From NCBI GenBank assembly GCA_024998815.1, contig JACEUQ010000001.1:1364001-1428000 (forward strand): 64,000 nucleotides of DNA, read 5' to 3'. Shown in pieces: positions 17,331 through 26,797 of this stretch. The position numbers and the translations under genes are program-made. Under the pieces are notes generated by a model, which saw only the letters and a list, made by a program, of their open reading frames with translations, had not been told where the DNA came from and made no database searches. Numbering within the stretch: position 1 is the first letter of the stretch; each line of letters begins with the position of its first letter. The stretch comes from Opitutus sp. GTDB taxonomy: Bacteria; Verrucomicrobiota; Verrucomicrobiia; Opitutales; Opitutaceae.

Positions 17331-18773
17331 ATGTCCGACATCGACACCCTTATCGCCGACGTAAACGCCGTTGAAAACCCAGCCGTTGGCATTGACCAGG
17401 CCGCCGGCGATTTCACCTACGACGTGAAGTATGAATTCGACGCGGGCACCGGCCTCTCGGAGCAGACCGTGCGTTACATCAGCTCGGTTAAAAAGGAGGC
17501 ACCGTGGATCCTTGAATTCCGCCTCGCCGCGCTGAAGAAGTTCCTCTCGATGCCCATGCCGACGCATTGGGCGACGACGGACCTCAACAACATCGATTTC
17601 GACAAGATCCGTTATTACCTCTCGCAGGGCCAGAAGCCCAAGCGCACGTGGGACGAGGTGCCCGACGACATCAAAAAGACCTTCGAGCGTCTCGGCATCC
17701 CCGAGCAGGAGCGCAAGTTCCTCGCCGGCGTCGAGGCCCAGTTCGACTCCGAGGCGGCCTACTCGAACATCAAGGACATCGTCGCCAAACAGGGCGTCAT
17801 TTTCTGCAACTCCACCGAGGCCCTGCGCGAGCACCCGGAGATTTTCAAAAAATTCTTCGGCAAGGTCATCCCCACCGGTGACAACAAGTTCTCCGCTCTT
17901 AACAGCGCGGTGTTCTCCGGCGGTTCGTTCATCTACGTTCCAAAGGGCGTCAAGGTCGCCCAGCCGCTGCAGGCCTACTTCCGCATCAACGCGGAAAACT
18001 TCGGCCAGTTTGAGCGCACCCTGATCATCGCCGACGAGGGCTCCGAGGTCACCTACATGGAAGGCTGCACCGCCCCCAAGTTCTCCACCTCCACGCTGCA
18101 CTCGGCGGTGGTCGAGCTGGTCGCTCTCAAGGGCGCCAAGATCCAGTACATCACGGTCCAGAACTGGGCCAACAACGTGTTCAACCTGGTCACCAAACGC
18201 GGCGTTGCCCACGAGGACGCCGAGATCAAGTGGATCGACTGCAATATCGGCAGCCGCCTGACGATGAAGTACCCGGGTGTTATCCTGAAGGGCAAGCGCG
18301 CCCGCGGTGAGGTCATCTCGATCGCCCTGGCCAACGACGGCCAGCACCAGGACACCGGCGCCAAGATGATCCATGCCGCCGACGACACCACCTCGGTGAT
18401 CGTCGCCAAGTCGATCAGCGTCGGTCAGGGCCGCAGCACCTACCGCGGTGTGGTCCACATCCCGAAGCACCTCAAGGGTTGCAAAAACAACACCGAGTGC
18501 GACGCGCTGTTGATCAACTCCAACAGCCGCACCGACACCTATCCGGCCATCGTTGTCCGCGGTGACACCCACTCGGTGCAGCACGAAGCGAGCGTGTCGA
18601 AGGTCAACGAGGAGCAGATCTTTTATATGCAGCAGCGCGGTCTGACCGAGGCCCAGGCGATGAGCCTTGCGGTCAACGGCTTTGTTAACGACCTGGTGCG
18701 CCAATTCCCGATGGAATACTCGGTCGAGCTCAAGCGCCTCATCGACCTTGAAATGGAAGGCTCGGTCGGCTGA
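17331..18773 (+). CDS. sufB: Fe-S cluster assembly scaffold SufB
   Basis: The 480-residue SufB subunit of the SufBCD scaffold. Characteristic stretches include [35 protein letters not shown] and the C-terminal region [20 protein letters not shown]. The length and motifs are typical. It lies 135 bases after sufC, separated by the inverted repeat. Confidence 0.97.
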   Translation: MSDIDTLIADVNAVENPAVGIDQAAGDFTYDVKYEFDAGTGLSEQTVRYISSVKKEAPWILEFRLAALKKFLSMPMPTHWATTDLNNIDFDKIRYYLSQGQKPKRTWDEVPDDIKKTFERLGIPEQERKFLAGVEAQFDSEAAYSNIKDIVAKQGVIFCNSTEALREHPEIFKKFFGKVIPTGDNKFSALNSAVFSGGSFIYVPKGVKVAQPLQAYFRINAENFGQFERTLIIADEGSEVTYMEGCTAPKFSTSTLHSAVVELVALKGAKIQYITVQNWANNVFNLVTKRGVAHEDAEIKWIDCNIGSRLTMKYPGVILKGKRARGEVISIALANDGQHQDTGAKMIHAADDTTSVIVAKSISVGQGRSTYRGVVHIPKHLKGCKNNTECDALLINSNSRTDTYPAIVVRGDTHSVQHEASVSKVNEEQIFYMQQRGLTEAQAMSLAVNGFVNDLVRQFPMEYSVELKRLIDLEMEGSVG

Positions 18774-18794
18774 TCCATCCCAATCCACGATCCA

Positions 18795-18903
18795 GTAACA
18801 CAGAGGGCACACGAGGAAACACAGAGAGCACCGAGAACCAGCACTTTTCTCATAAAGCTCCACTCCGTGCCCTCTGTGCCACCTCTCGTGTCCTCTGTGT
18901 AAC
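18795..18903. repeat. Imperfect inverted repeat in the sufB-sufD spacer
   Basis: The left arm from 18795 (gtaacacagagggcacacga) pairs imperfectly with the right arm ending at 18903 (cgtgtcctctgtgtaac). The arms contain repeats of the word acacagag. The repeat at 20269-20366 is of the same type, so this is a dispersed element. Confidence 0.7.
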
Positions 18904-18935
18904 TCCGCCGAAATAGTCCCTCAACTTTCCCTAGC

Positions 18936-20255
18936 ATGTCCGCCACCGCCACTGTCCTCTCCGCTCCTCCCATCACCGGCCTTGATGCCGCGCGCTTCGC
19001 GCTGCACCTCTCCCAGCGTGGCTACCTGCCCGCTTGGTGGTTAGAGACCAAGAAGGCCGCCTGGAACCAGTTCAACGCCCTGCCGATGCCCTCGCGCACC
19101 GACGAGACTTGGCGTTTCTCCAGCCTGGCCACCCTCGACCTGACCGGCTTTGAGCTGCCCGAGGATGCGTCCCAACACATCCCCCACCTCTCGGATTTCC
19201 CCCACGTCGCCGAAATCATTTTCTCTAATCGCCAGCTGGTCGCGCGTAGCACGGTGCCCGCCGATCTGGCCGCCAAGGGCGTGATCTTCGCCCCGCTCGA
19301 CGAAGCCCTCACCCAGCACAGCGAGCTGGTGCGCAAGTATTTCCAAAAACACCCCGCCAACCTCGGTTCGGAAAAGTTTGTTGCCCTCAACACCGCCTTC
19401 ACCGGCGCCGGCGCCCTGCTCTTCGTTCCCAAGGGCGTCGAAATCGCCACACCATTTGTGCTTCAGCACACGCTCTCCGGAGCCAATAAGGCGACCTTCC
19501 CCCACACCATCGTCATCCTCGAAGACAACGCCAAGGCCACCTTGGTTGAATACTTCGTCTCCGCCGACCAGTCCCGCCACCTCTGCTCGGGCGTCAACGA
19601 CCTACTTGCCGGTCCCGGCGCTCAGCTCACCTACGTGGGCGCGCAAAACTGGTCCAAGGACACCCTCGCCTTCCAGACCAACTCAATCGCCGTCGAGCGC
19701 GACGCCAAAGTCCTTTCGCTCAACGTCCACCTAGGCGGCCGCCAGGCCCGCCACGAGTCGCACTCCCGCCTGCTCGGCCCCGGCGCGCACTCCGAGATGC
19801 TCGCGCTCACCGTCGCCAACGGCGCCCAGGAGTTTGACCAACGCACGCTGCAGACCCACATCTCGCCGAACACCACGTCGAACCTGCTCTACAAAAACGC
19901 CCTGCTCGACACCGCGAAGACCATTTTCTCCGGTCTGATCATCGTCGAACCCGACGCGCAGAAGACCGACGCCTACCAGAAGAACCGCAACCTGATGCTC
20001 TCCGACGAGGCCGAGGCACACAGCCTGCCCGGTTTGGAAATTCAGGCCAACGACGTGAAGTGCAGCCACGGCAGCACCAGCGCGCGCATCGAACCCGAGC
20101 AGGAGTTTTATTTGCAAGCCCGCGGCATCAAACCGGCCAACGCCAAGGAGATGCTCGTCTTCGCCTTCTTTGAGGAAGTCCTCAACCAGCTCTCCAACGA
20201 CGAGCTCCACGCCTCCCTGCGTGGCCTGATCGAGTCGAAGTTCGCTAAGCGCTAA
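18936..20255 (+). CDS. sufD: Fe-S cluster assembly protein SufD
   Basis: A 439-residue SufB paralogue that forms the SufBCD complex. The C-terminal core carries KCSHGSTSARIEPEQEFYL, a typical SufD region, and the beta-helix core contains GAGALLFVPKGVEIATPFVL. The N-terminal helical part has WWLETKKAAWNQFNALP and RTDETWRFSSL. It follows sufB on the same strand with the repeat in the spacer. Confidence 0.95.
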   Translation: MSATATVLSAPPITGLDAARFALHLSQRGYLPAWWLETKKAAWNQFNALPMPSRTDETWRFSSLATLDLTGFELPEDASQHIPHLSDFPHVAEIIFSNRQLVARSTVPADLAAKGVIFAPLDEALTQHSELVRKYFQKHPANLGSEKFVALNTAFTGAGALLFVPKGVEIATPFVLQHTLSGANKATFPHTIVILEDNAKATLVEYFVSADQSRHLCSGVNDLLAGPGAQLTYVGAQNWSKDTLAFQTNSIAVERDAKVLSLNVHLGGRQARHESHSRLLGPGAHSEMLALTVANGAQEFDQRTLQTHISPNTTSNLLYKNALLDTAKTIFSGLIIVEPDAQKTDAYQKNRNLMLSDEAEAHSLPGLEIQANDVKCSHGSTSARIEPEQEFYLQARGIKPANAKEMLVFAFFEEVLNQLSNDELHASLRGLIESKFAKR

Positions 20256-20268
20256 CACATCAATCCAG

Positions 20269-20366
20269 TTACACAGAGAGCACGAGAGTTAACACAGAGG
20301 CGACTGAGAACCCGTCCCCGGCTTTACTCCGTGATCTCCGAGCCACCTCCTGTGCCCTCTGTGTAA
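20269..20366. repeat. Imperfect inverted repeat in the sufD-sufT spacer
   Basis: The left arm starts ttacacagagagcacgagag and the right arm ends tgtgccctctgtgtaa. It belongs to the same repeat type as 18795-18903. Three of the four gene junctions in this locus contain a large inverted repeat. Confidence 0.7.
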
Positions 20367-20395
20367 TATCCGTCTCCGACATTCCCCCACCTTTC

Positions 20396-20947
20396 ATGTC
20401 CTCCAAAGAACGCACCCTATCCCGCGACGTCGTTGTCACCCAAATCCCGTCTGGCGATAAGCACACCCTGTTTGCCGGTGCGCAGGTGTTCATTCACCAA
20501 GTCCTGGGCGGCACTTACACGGTGCAGGGCGACAGCGGGCTGTACCGTATCGACGGCAAAGATGCCGATGTGATCGGTGAGCAAATCGTGACCGACACGG
20601 TGGAAGCGGCGACCTTGGCCGACGGCGCGCCTGATCCCGAGGCGGTCTGGGACCAGCTCAAAAAAGTCTACGACCCTGAAATCCCGGTAAACATCGTCGA
20701 TCTTGGGCTGGTTTATTCGATGGATGTTTCGGTCAACACGGCGCCAGAGGCCGGCTACAAGGTGGATGTCGCCATGACGTTGACCGCGCCTGGCTGCGGA
20801 ATGGGTCCGGCCATCGCCGAGGACGCCAAAACCAAAATCCTGCTGGTACCCGGTGTGGCCGCCGCCGACGTGCGCATCACCTGGGAGCCGGCTTGGAACC
20901 AGTCGATGATCAGCGAAGAGGGTAAAATGAAGCTCGGGCTGATCTGA
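20396..20947 (+). CDS. sufT: Putative Fe-S cluster assembly protein SufT
   Basis: A 183-residue protein with a DUF59/MIP18-type domain in the second half (VYDPEIPVNIVDLGLVYSMD, MTLTAPGCGMG). The N-terminal part (about residues 1-70) is the extra region found in SufT. SufT proteins assist maturation of iron-sulfur proteins and are common as the last gene of suf loci, as here. No catalytic function is assigned. Confidence 0.85.
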   Translation: MSSKERTLSRDVVVTQIPSGDKHTLFAGAQVFIHQVLGGTYTVQGDSGLYRIDGKDADVIGEQIVTDTVEAATLADGAPDPEAVWDQLKKVYDPEIPVNIVDLGLVYSMDVSVNTAPEAGYKVDVAMTLTAPGCGMGPAIAEDAKTKILLVPGVAAADVRITWEPAWNQSMISEEGKMKLGLI

Positions 20948-21254
20948 GACGCCGAAGTTCTGGGGCCAACACTGTTGATTCGGACCACGGGTATTGCCGC
21001 CCAGCCAGCACTTCCGCATGGGATAAGGCCGTGTTCCACGCAAACACCCTGCGCTCACGCGCAAGGCCACAAGGGATTTTCTCCCGAGCGTGTTCAATCA
21101 CCAGTCAGCGGAAAACGCCCGGCACCTGCGGACGCCAACCGCCCGGGGTGCGATTGTTTTCATGAATGGGCGATTGAAGCCCGGACGCGACCCTTGCAGC
21201 GTCGCGTATCTATCGAAACGCCCTCAGTGGGCGCCTATCGCTTAACATCATATT
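20948..21254. other. Spacer with a degraded REP half-unit
   Basis: No gene is seen. Bases 21047-21066 form one hairpin (ccctgcgc-TCAC-gcgcaagg) of the REP family found elsewhere in this window, followed by CCAC as in the other copies. Its stem carries the pair change A-T to C-G, kept complementary on both sides. No clear promoter was found. Confidence 0.55.
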
Positions 21255-23033
21255 ATGAGAATCATCGTCATGGGGGTTTCTGGCTGCGGAAAAAGCAGCA
21301 TCGCCGCAGATCTAGCCAAGTCGCTTGGTGGCACTTTTTTGGACGCCGATGATTTCCATCCAGCGGCCAACAAAGCAAAAATGGCCGCCGGCATTCCCCT
21401 CAATGACGAGGACCGCGCGCCTTGGCTGGAGCAATTGCGCCATGAATTGGCGAGCCGCCCCAGCGTGGTGCTGGCCTGCTCCGCCCTCAAACGCCGCTAC
21501 CGCGATGTCCTGCGCAAGGCGGGCAACATCCGCTTTGTCTACCTCGACGGTTCATTCGAGCTGATCGAGCGCCGCATGCAGGCACGCGCAAATCACTTCA
21601 TGAAGCCGGGTATGCTGCGCAGCCAGTTCGACGCACTCGAAATCCCTGCCGCTGATGAAACCGACGTAATCGCTGTTTCCATCGAAACGCCGATGGCGAC
21701 GGTCGTCGAACAGGCGCGTCACCTTCTCCAAATGAACACCTTCACCCTCACCGACGGTGCCCCCGACCGCACCCTTTCACAACCCGAGCTCGAAGCGCAC
21801 TTGGCGACGATGCTCGCGCACATTCTGGCGCGCCACCCCAAGCGCATCCTCCTGCTGCCACCCGACCACACCCGCCTGTATTCGATGGCTGGCCCCATCT
21901 CCGCATGGCTTTATCCCCGCCTGATCGCTGCGGGCGTCGAAGTCGTGGTCATGCCCACGCTCGGCACCCACGCGCCGATGTCGCGCGAGCAATGCGAAAG
22001 CATGTTCGGCGACGCCATCCCGTTTGAGAAAATCCTCCCCCACCGCTGGCGCGAAGACCTGGTCACACTCGGCGAATTGCCGGTCGAGTTCATGCGTGAA
22101 ATTTCAGGCGGGCGCTTTGACCAACCCCTGCCCGTTCAGGTTAACAAGATCCTCGTTGAGGGTAACTTCGACCTCGTGATCTCGCCCGGCCAAGTGGTGC
22201 CGCACGAAGTGATCGGCCTGGCCAACTACACCAAAAACATCTGCGTCGGCCTGGGCGGCCGCGACACCATTCACCGGTCCCATTTCCTTGGCGCCGTGTG
22301 CAACATGGAATCCATCATGGGCCGGGTCGACACCCCCGTCCGCCGCGCCCTGGACGAGGCCTTTAACCGCTTCATCGCCCACCGATTGCCTTTCCTGTTT
22401 ATCCTCACCGTCATGCAGGACACCGCCGACGGGGTCGTGCACCGCGGCCTCTTCGCAAGCTACGATCGCAGCGGCTACGAGGCGGCCGCAGCGCTCTCCG
22501 TCAAGGTGAATTTCACCCAGGTGGACCGCCCCATTGACCGCTGCGTGGTGTGGCTCGACCCGCGCGAGTTTCACACCACTTGGCTGGGCAACAAATCCGT
22601 CTACCGCACCCGCATGGCCATGGCCGATGGCGGCACCTTGTATGTCTTGGCGCCCGCCTTGTCCGGCTTTGGCGAGGATCCGACCATCGACGCCCTGATT
22701 CGGCGTCATGGCTATAAAGGCACCCCGGCGACGCTTGCCGCGATGAAGCACGACCCTGAACTGGCATCAAATTTGTCAGCTGCAGCGCATCTGATCCACG
22801 GCAGCAGCGAAGGCCGCTTCCGCATCGTTTATTGCCCCGGCCCTGGAGTGACCCGCGACGAAATCGAAAACGTAGGCTTTGAGTACATGCCGTACGAAGA
22901 AGCACTTAAACGCTGGAACCCCGCAGGACAACCCACTGGTTGGCACACCGATTCGGTGGACGGAGCCACCTACTATTCCATCTCCAACCCGGCGCTGGGG
23001 TTATGGGCGCACCCCGAGCGACTCAAAGGCTAA
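21255..23033 (+). CDS. Gluconokinase fused to a LarA-family (nickel-pincer) racemase/epimerase
   Basis: This 592-residue protein has two domains. Residues 1-160 are a gluconokinase of the GntK family, with Walker A GVSGCGKSS (7-15), DADDFHP (30-36) and ACSALKRRYRD. Residues 165-592 are a LarA-type enzyme of the lactate racemase superfamily, which uses the nickel-pincer nucleotide cofactor. By spacing, the residues known from lactate racemase are all present: Asp204 and Arg207 (DHTR), His239 (GTH), His317 (PHEVIG), the cofactor-attaching Lys327 ten residues later, and nickel ligand His343 sixteen after that. The family includes a D-gluconate epimerase, so fusion to gluconokinase suggests a sugar-acid epimerase plus kinase. 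The cofactor genes larB, larC and larE are not in the window. Substrate is inferred. Confidence 0.9.
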   Translation: MRIIVMGVSGCGKSSIAADLAKSLGGTFLDADDFHPAANKAKMAAGIPLNDEDRAPWLEQLRHELASRPSVVLACSALKRRYRDVLRKAGNIRFVYLDGSFELIERRMQARANHFMKPGMLRSQFDALEIPAADETDVIAVSIETPMATVVEQARHLLQMNTFTLTDGAPDRTLSQPELEAHLATMLAHILARHPKRILLLPPDHTRLYSMAGPISAWLYPRLIAAGVEVVVMPTLGTHAPMSREQCESMFGDAIPFEKILPHRWREDLVTLGELPVEFMREISGGRFDQPLPVQVNKILVEGNFDLVISPGQVVPHEVIGLANYTKNICVGLGGRDTIHRSHFLGAVCNMESIMGRVDTPVRRALDEAFNRFIAHRLPFLFILTVMQDTADGVVHRGLFASYDRSGYEAAAALSVKVNFTQVDRPIDRCVVWLDPREFHTTWLGNKSVYRTRMAMADGGTLYVLAPALSGFGEDPTIDALIRRHGYKGTPATLAAMKHDPELASNLSAAAHLIHGSSEGRFRIVYCPGPGVTRDEIENVGFEYMPYEEALKRWNPAGQPTGWHTDSVDGATYYSISNPALGLWAHPERLKG

Positions 23034-23050
23034 GATCCGCGCCGGGGGTT

Positions 23051-23086
23051 CAACCGGCTGCGAATATTCAGCGCCGGTTGTATTTT
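23051..23086. terminator. Hairpin terminator between convergent genes
   Basis: The stem caaccggctg pairs with cagcgccggttg, leaving a two-base bulge, and is followed by tatttt. It lies between the fusion gene and pilT, which converge on it. Confidence 0.7.
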
Positions 23087-23128
23087 CATCCGGCTCTGCC
23101 TCAGCCACTTTGAGGATTACCGGGCCGC

Positions 23129-24217
23129 CTAGGTTTTAAAGAAGATACCCTTCAGATTCATGTCCAGGGCCTGCGGATTGGGCGAGTAACGCAATGCCTC
23201 CGCCTTGCTGATCGTACCAGCCTTCACCAGACGGTAAATGTCCCGGTTGAAAGAGAAACTGGCCGAGTCGGTCCCGCCCTCGAGCAATCCTTGGATTTTC
23301 TCGAACTGGCCCTCGATGATCAGGCTGCGAATCACACTATCCGAACAGAGAATCTCGTTGGCCGGAACCCGCCCGCCACCCTCCATGGTTGGGATCAGCT
23401 TTTGGCAGATAAATCCGCGCAACGAACCGGCGACTTGACGGCGCGCTTGGACCTGCTGCTCGGGCGGGAAAAACTCGAAAAGTCGGGTGAGCGACTGGGC
23501 GACCGTGGCCGCATGCATCGTGGAAAACACCAAGTGACCGGTTTCGGCCGCCGAAATCGCGGTTTCAAACGTCTCCTTATCACGCATTTCACCGATGAGA
23601 ATGATGTCTGGATTTTGCCGCAGCACCGACTTGATCGCCAATTCGAACGAGGGCACGTCGAGGCCTATTTCGCGCTGCTGGAAAACCGACTTGTCGTCTT
23701 GAAAGGTGAACTCAATCGGGTCTTCCAGGGTGACGATGTGCTTGTCCATGTTTTCGTTAATCCACCCGAGCATGGCAGCCATGGTCGAGCTCTTGCCCGA
23801 ACCGGTCGCCCCGCAGACCAAAACAATGCCGTCTTTGGCCTTGGCCATGTTCAGCAACGGCTCCGGATTCAGCCCCAAATTGGCAAACGTCGGCACGCGA
23901 TTTTTAATGTGACGCATGACGATGCTGGGCGTGCCGCGCTGGTGAAACCCGTTCACACGGAACCGGCCCACGTCAGGTGCCGAGTAGGCAAAGTCCACCT
24001 GCCCGTCATCTTCCCATCGCGACTTAAACACTTTAGGCACGTGGGTATCCACAAACTCAGTTACCTCGGGGCCTGAAATCGGATCCATGTCGACCGGCTT
24101 GAGACGGCCCGACACCCGCACATACGCGGGTTTGTCAGACTTGATGACAATGTCGCTCGCGCCGCTTTCGACTGCCAATTTAAGTAACTCGTTAAAAATA
24201 TCCGTGGTTTGCGACAT
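23129..24217 (-). CDS. pilT: Type IV pilus retraction ATPase (PilT/PilU family)
   Basis: A 362-residue hexameric secretion ATPase that powers pilus retraction and twitching. Walker A GATGSGKS is at 136-143, the Asp box TLEDPIEF at 163-170, Walker B IILIGEMRD at 205-213 and the His box GHLVFSTMHA at 227-236. Near the C-terminus VIRSLIIEGQ sits where PilT has its AIRNLIRE motif. Because that motif is not exact, PilU cannot be excluded. The other pilus-type ATPase in the window is the GAF-PilB fusion at 36282. Confidence 0.9.
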   Translation of the reverse strand: MSQTTDIFNELLKLAVESGASDIVIKSDKPAYVRVSGRLKPVDMDPISGPEVTEFVDTHVPKVFKSRWEDDGQVDFAYSAPDVGRFRVNGFHQRGTPSIVMRHIKNRVPTFANLGLNPEPLLNMAKAKDGIVLVCGATGSGKSSTMAAMLGWINENMDKHIVTLEDPIEFTFQDDKSVFQQREIGLDVPSFELAIKSVLRQNPDIILIGEMRDKETFETAISAAETGHLVFSTMHAATVAQSLTRLFEFFPPEQQVQARRQVAGSLRGFICQKLIPTMEGGGRVPANEILCSDSVIRSLIIEGQFEKIQGLLEGGTDSASFSFNRDIYRLVKAGTISKAEALRYSPNPQALDMNLKGIFFKT

Positions 24218-24297
24218 GGGGTAAGAACAATGAAAAACGTTGCGGATTTGCTAAAGTGGGGTGCTCTGCTGTGCAAGTTATCTTCCGCAAAACAGCC

Positions 24298-25188
24298 ATG
24301 AAACTCCGTCCCCTTACCGGCACGATCACAGCCCTTGTGACGCCATTCAAGCCCGACCAATCCGTCGCCTATGACGACCTGCGCAAGCTGGTGGAGTTTC
24401 AGATAAAATCCGGCATCAACGGGATTGTCCCCGTCGGCACCACCGGCGAGTCCCCCACGCTTTCCCACGAAGAACACCTCGATGTCATCCGCGCGGTAAT
24501 TGAAACCACGCGCGGACGTGTTCCCGTCATCGCCGGAACCGGCTCCAACTCGACCAAGGAGGCCGTTGAGCTCACCACCCTCGCCACCGAGGCCGGCTCC
24601 GATGCCGTGCTGGTTGTCGCACCTTACTACAACAAGCCGTCGCAGGAGGGCGTTTACCGCTATTTCGCCGCGGTCGCCGAGGCCACCGACAAACCGATCA
24701 TCCTTTATTCCATCCCCGGTCGCTGCGGGATCGAGATCGGCGTGCCCGTCATCGAACGTCTTCGCGCCAAATACCCGCACGTGCGCTTCATCAAAGAGGC
24801 CGGCGGTTCCGTCGATCGCGTTGACCAAATCAAACACGCGCTTGGCAAGGACATGACCGTACTCAGCGGCGACGACAGCCTCACGCTTCCCTTCATGGCC
24901 GTCGGCGCCGAGGGCGTGATCAGCGTCGCCTCCAATCTGTTCCCCAAGGAGGTCGTTCAATTGGTCAACACCTGCTTGGACCACGATCTAGCCAAGGCCA
25001 CCAAGCTCCACCGCAAGCTTTACCCCGTCTTCAAAACCCTGTTCATCGAACCGAATCCGGTGCCGGTTAAATTTGCTATGGCTCGTGCCGGCATCATCCG
25101 TGGCGACCTCGTGCGCCCCCCCCTGACTGAGCTCACCAAGCCGAACGAGCAGACGCTTCTGGCTGTGCTTAAAACCTTCGGTAAATAA
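24298..25188 (+). CDS. dapA: 4-hydroxy-tetrahydrodipicolinate synthase
   Basis: It condenses pyruvate with aspartate semialdehyde, the first committed step of lysine and diaminopimelate synthesis. The Schiff-base Lys166 is in RFIKEAGG, the catalytic Tyr137 in ILYSIPGR, and GTTGESPTL (47-55) binds substrate. I chose the ATG at 24298, 14 codons inside the longest frame, because it gives the standard N-terminus MKLRPLTGTITALVTPF and 296 residues. dapB follows after 5 bases, so these two steps are co-transcribed. Confidence 0.97.
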   Translation: MKLRPLTGTITALVTPFKPDQSVAYDDLRKLVEFQIKSGINGIVPVGTTGESPTLSHEEHLDVIRAVIETTRGRVPVIAGTGSNSTKEAVELTTLATEAGSDAVLVVAPYYNKPSQEGVYRYFAAVAEATDKPIILYSIPGRCGIEIGVPVIERLRAKYPHVRFIKEAGGSVDRVDQIKHALGKDMTVLSGDDSLTLPFMAVGAEGVISVASNLFPKEVVQLVNTCLDHDLAKATKLHRKLYPVFKTLFIEPNPVPVKFAMARAGIIRGDLVRPPLTELTKPNEQTLLAVLKTFGK

Positions 25189-25193
25189 TCACC

Positions 25194-25925
25194 ATGCCTC
25201 TGCGTATCGCTCTCATCGGGGCAAAGGGCCGTATGGGCCAAGCCATTACCGCCGCCGCCCAAGAATCCGGCGCTATCATCGCCGCCGCTCTGGATTCGGG
25301 TGACGATCTGGCTGCCGGCATCGCTCAGGCCGATGTCATTATCGACTTCAGCTCGCATCACATCACCGAGGAGGTGATTCGCCTCGCCCAAGCGGCCGGC
25401 AAGCCGCTGGTCATCGGCACCACGGGCCATGCCGCCGATGCGAAAAAGCTGCTGCTCGCCCAGGCCGCCCAGATCCCCACGGTTTGGTCGGGTAACTATT
25501 CGGTGGGCGTGAACCTGCTCTTCGCCCTCACCCGCCGCGCCGCCGCCGTGCTCGGCTCGGACTACGATTGTGAAGTCGTGGAAATGCACCACCGCTTCAA
25601 AAAGGACGCGCCCAGCGGCACCGCCGCGCGCCTGCTCGAAATCATTTTGGAGGAGCGCAAGCTCACCGCCGAGGCCCTGCGCCACGGCCGCGAAGGCATC
25701 ACCGGTGAACGCACCGCCACGGAGGTGGGTATCCATGCGTTGCGCGGTGGTGACGTGGTCGGCGACCACACCGTGATGTTTGCCGCTCTCGGCGAACGCA
25801 TCGAGCTGACGCACAAGGCATCCGACCGCGGAATTTTCGCCCGTGGCTCGATCCGCGCCGCCCTTTGGCTCATCGACCGCCCCGCCGGTGTTTACGATAT
25901 GCAGGACGTGCTCGGGCTGCGCTAG
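25194..25925 (+). CDS. dapB: 4-hydroxy-tetrahydrodipicolinate reductase
   Basis: It reduces the DapA product with NAD(P)H. The dinucleotide motif IGAKGRMGQAI is at the N-terminus, and the signature EVVEMHHRFKKDAPSGTA contains the catalytic His and Lys. At 243 residues it is a little shorter than the E. coli enzyme but within the family range. The gene is 5 bases after dapA. Confidence 0.97.
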   Translation: MPLRIALIGAKGRMGQAITAAAQESGAIIAAALDSGDDLAAGIAQADVIIDFSSHHITEEVIRLAQAAGKPLVIGTTGHAADAKKLLLAQAAQIPTVWSGNYSVGVNLLFALTRRAAAVLGSDYDCEVVEMHHRFKKDAPSGTAARLLEIILEERKLTAEALRHGREGITGERTATEVGIHALRGGDVVGDHTVMFAALGERIELTHKASDRGIFARGSIRAALWLIDRPAGVYDMQDVLGLR

Positions 25926-25955
25926 TCCCAGCACCCAGCTTCGGCCTATTTCCAC

Positions 25956-26573
25956 ATGATCACCTCCATCCACGGCCTGCTCACGGCGGCAACACCCCTG
26001 CACGCCATTATCGAGCTCAATGGGTTCGGCTACGAGGTGAACATCCCCGTGACCACGGCGGAAAAACTTCCCGTCACCGGCTCGACGGTGAAACTGCACA
26101 CCCACGTGATTTATCGTGAAGATGCGCAGACGCTCTATGGTTTCGCGACCCCGGCGGAGCGTGATTTTTTCCGCCTGATGATCGAGCATGTGACCGGTGT
26201 GGGCCCCAAGATGGCACTGACCATCATGAGTAAGCTTTCGCTTCCCTCGCTGCAGAGCGCGATCGGCAGCGGCGACATCGCAACCCTAGCCAAATGCCCC
26301 GGCATTGGCAAAAAGACCGCCGAACGCCTGGTAATCGAATTGCGTGCCAAGGTGGGTGTCACCGGCTCAGCCGAGACCGTACTTTCGGCCAGTGGAACCG
26401 GCAGCGAGGTGCCAGCGGCCAAGGCCGACACCAAGATGCGCGACGCGGTGCTTGCGCTCGGTGCACTCGGCTACAAGACCGCCGATGCCGATGAAGCCAT
26501 TCGCCGCGCGATGCTGGCTCTGGGGCCAAAGGCGACGACCGAACAGCTGATAAAGAAAGCCCTCAGTGCCTAA
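25956..26573 (+). CDS. ruvA: Holliday junction branch migration protein RuvA
   Basis: A 205-residue RuvA. It has the N-terminal OB fold (MITSIHGLLTAATP, VYREDAQTLYGF-like segment), the helix-hairpin-helix pair (VTGVGPKMALTIMS, CPGIGKKTAERLVIELR) and the C-terminal RuvB-contacting helix domain (DAVLALGALGYKTADADEAI). It binds Holliday junctions and loads RuvB. It follows dapB by 30 bases. No ruvB or ruvC is next to it. Confidence 0.96.
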   Translation: MITSIHGLLTAATPLHAIIELNGFGYEVNIPVTTAEKLPVTGSTVKLHTHVIYREDAQTLYGFATPAERDFFRLMIEHVTGVGPKMALTIMSKLSLPSLQSAIGSGDIATLAKCPGIGKKTAERLVIELRAKVGVTGSAETVLSASGTGSEVPAAKADTKMRDAVLALGALGYKTADADEAIRRAMLALGPKATTEQLIKKALSA

Positions 26574-26650
26574 GGCCAAAAGACAGGGATAATCGACCGC
26601 TTCGCGGGGCACTAAAACCGTCGATACGTCCCGGCCTTATACTCATTCGC

Positions 26651-26694
26651 GTTCGTGTTGAGATTTACGGAATCCTTGAGCTCACGCTCAAGGC
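26651..26694. repeat. REP/BIME-like repeat, left piece duplicated by the IS
   Basis: The conserved lead (gttgagatttacggaatcc) is followed by a hairpin with loop TCAC. The 22 bases 26673-26694 are repeated exactly at 28515-28536 on the other side of the IS. The rest of this REP unit lies at 28515-28586. Confidence 0.8.
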
Positions 26695-26797
26695 CTGGAG
26701 TTTGGCCTCTGACTAGTTGGCCCGGAGAAGGCCGTAGAGATAAATGGGGCGTCGGGCCCATGGGAAAAAGCGTGGCCATGAACGATGGTGTCGGACC

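Noticed and set aside
17250..18863. Long open frame (537 codons) on the minus strand over sufB
   Set aside because: It is antisense to a clear SufB, has a repetitive Val/Asp/Leu/Gly composition typical of mirror frames in high-GC DNA, and shows no family motif.
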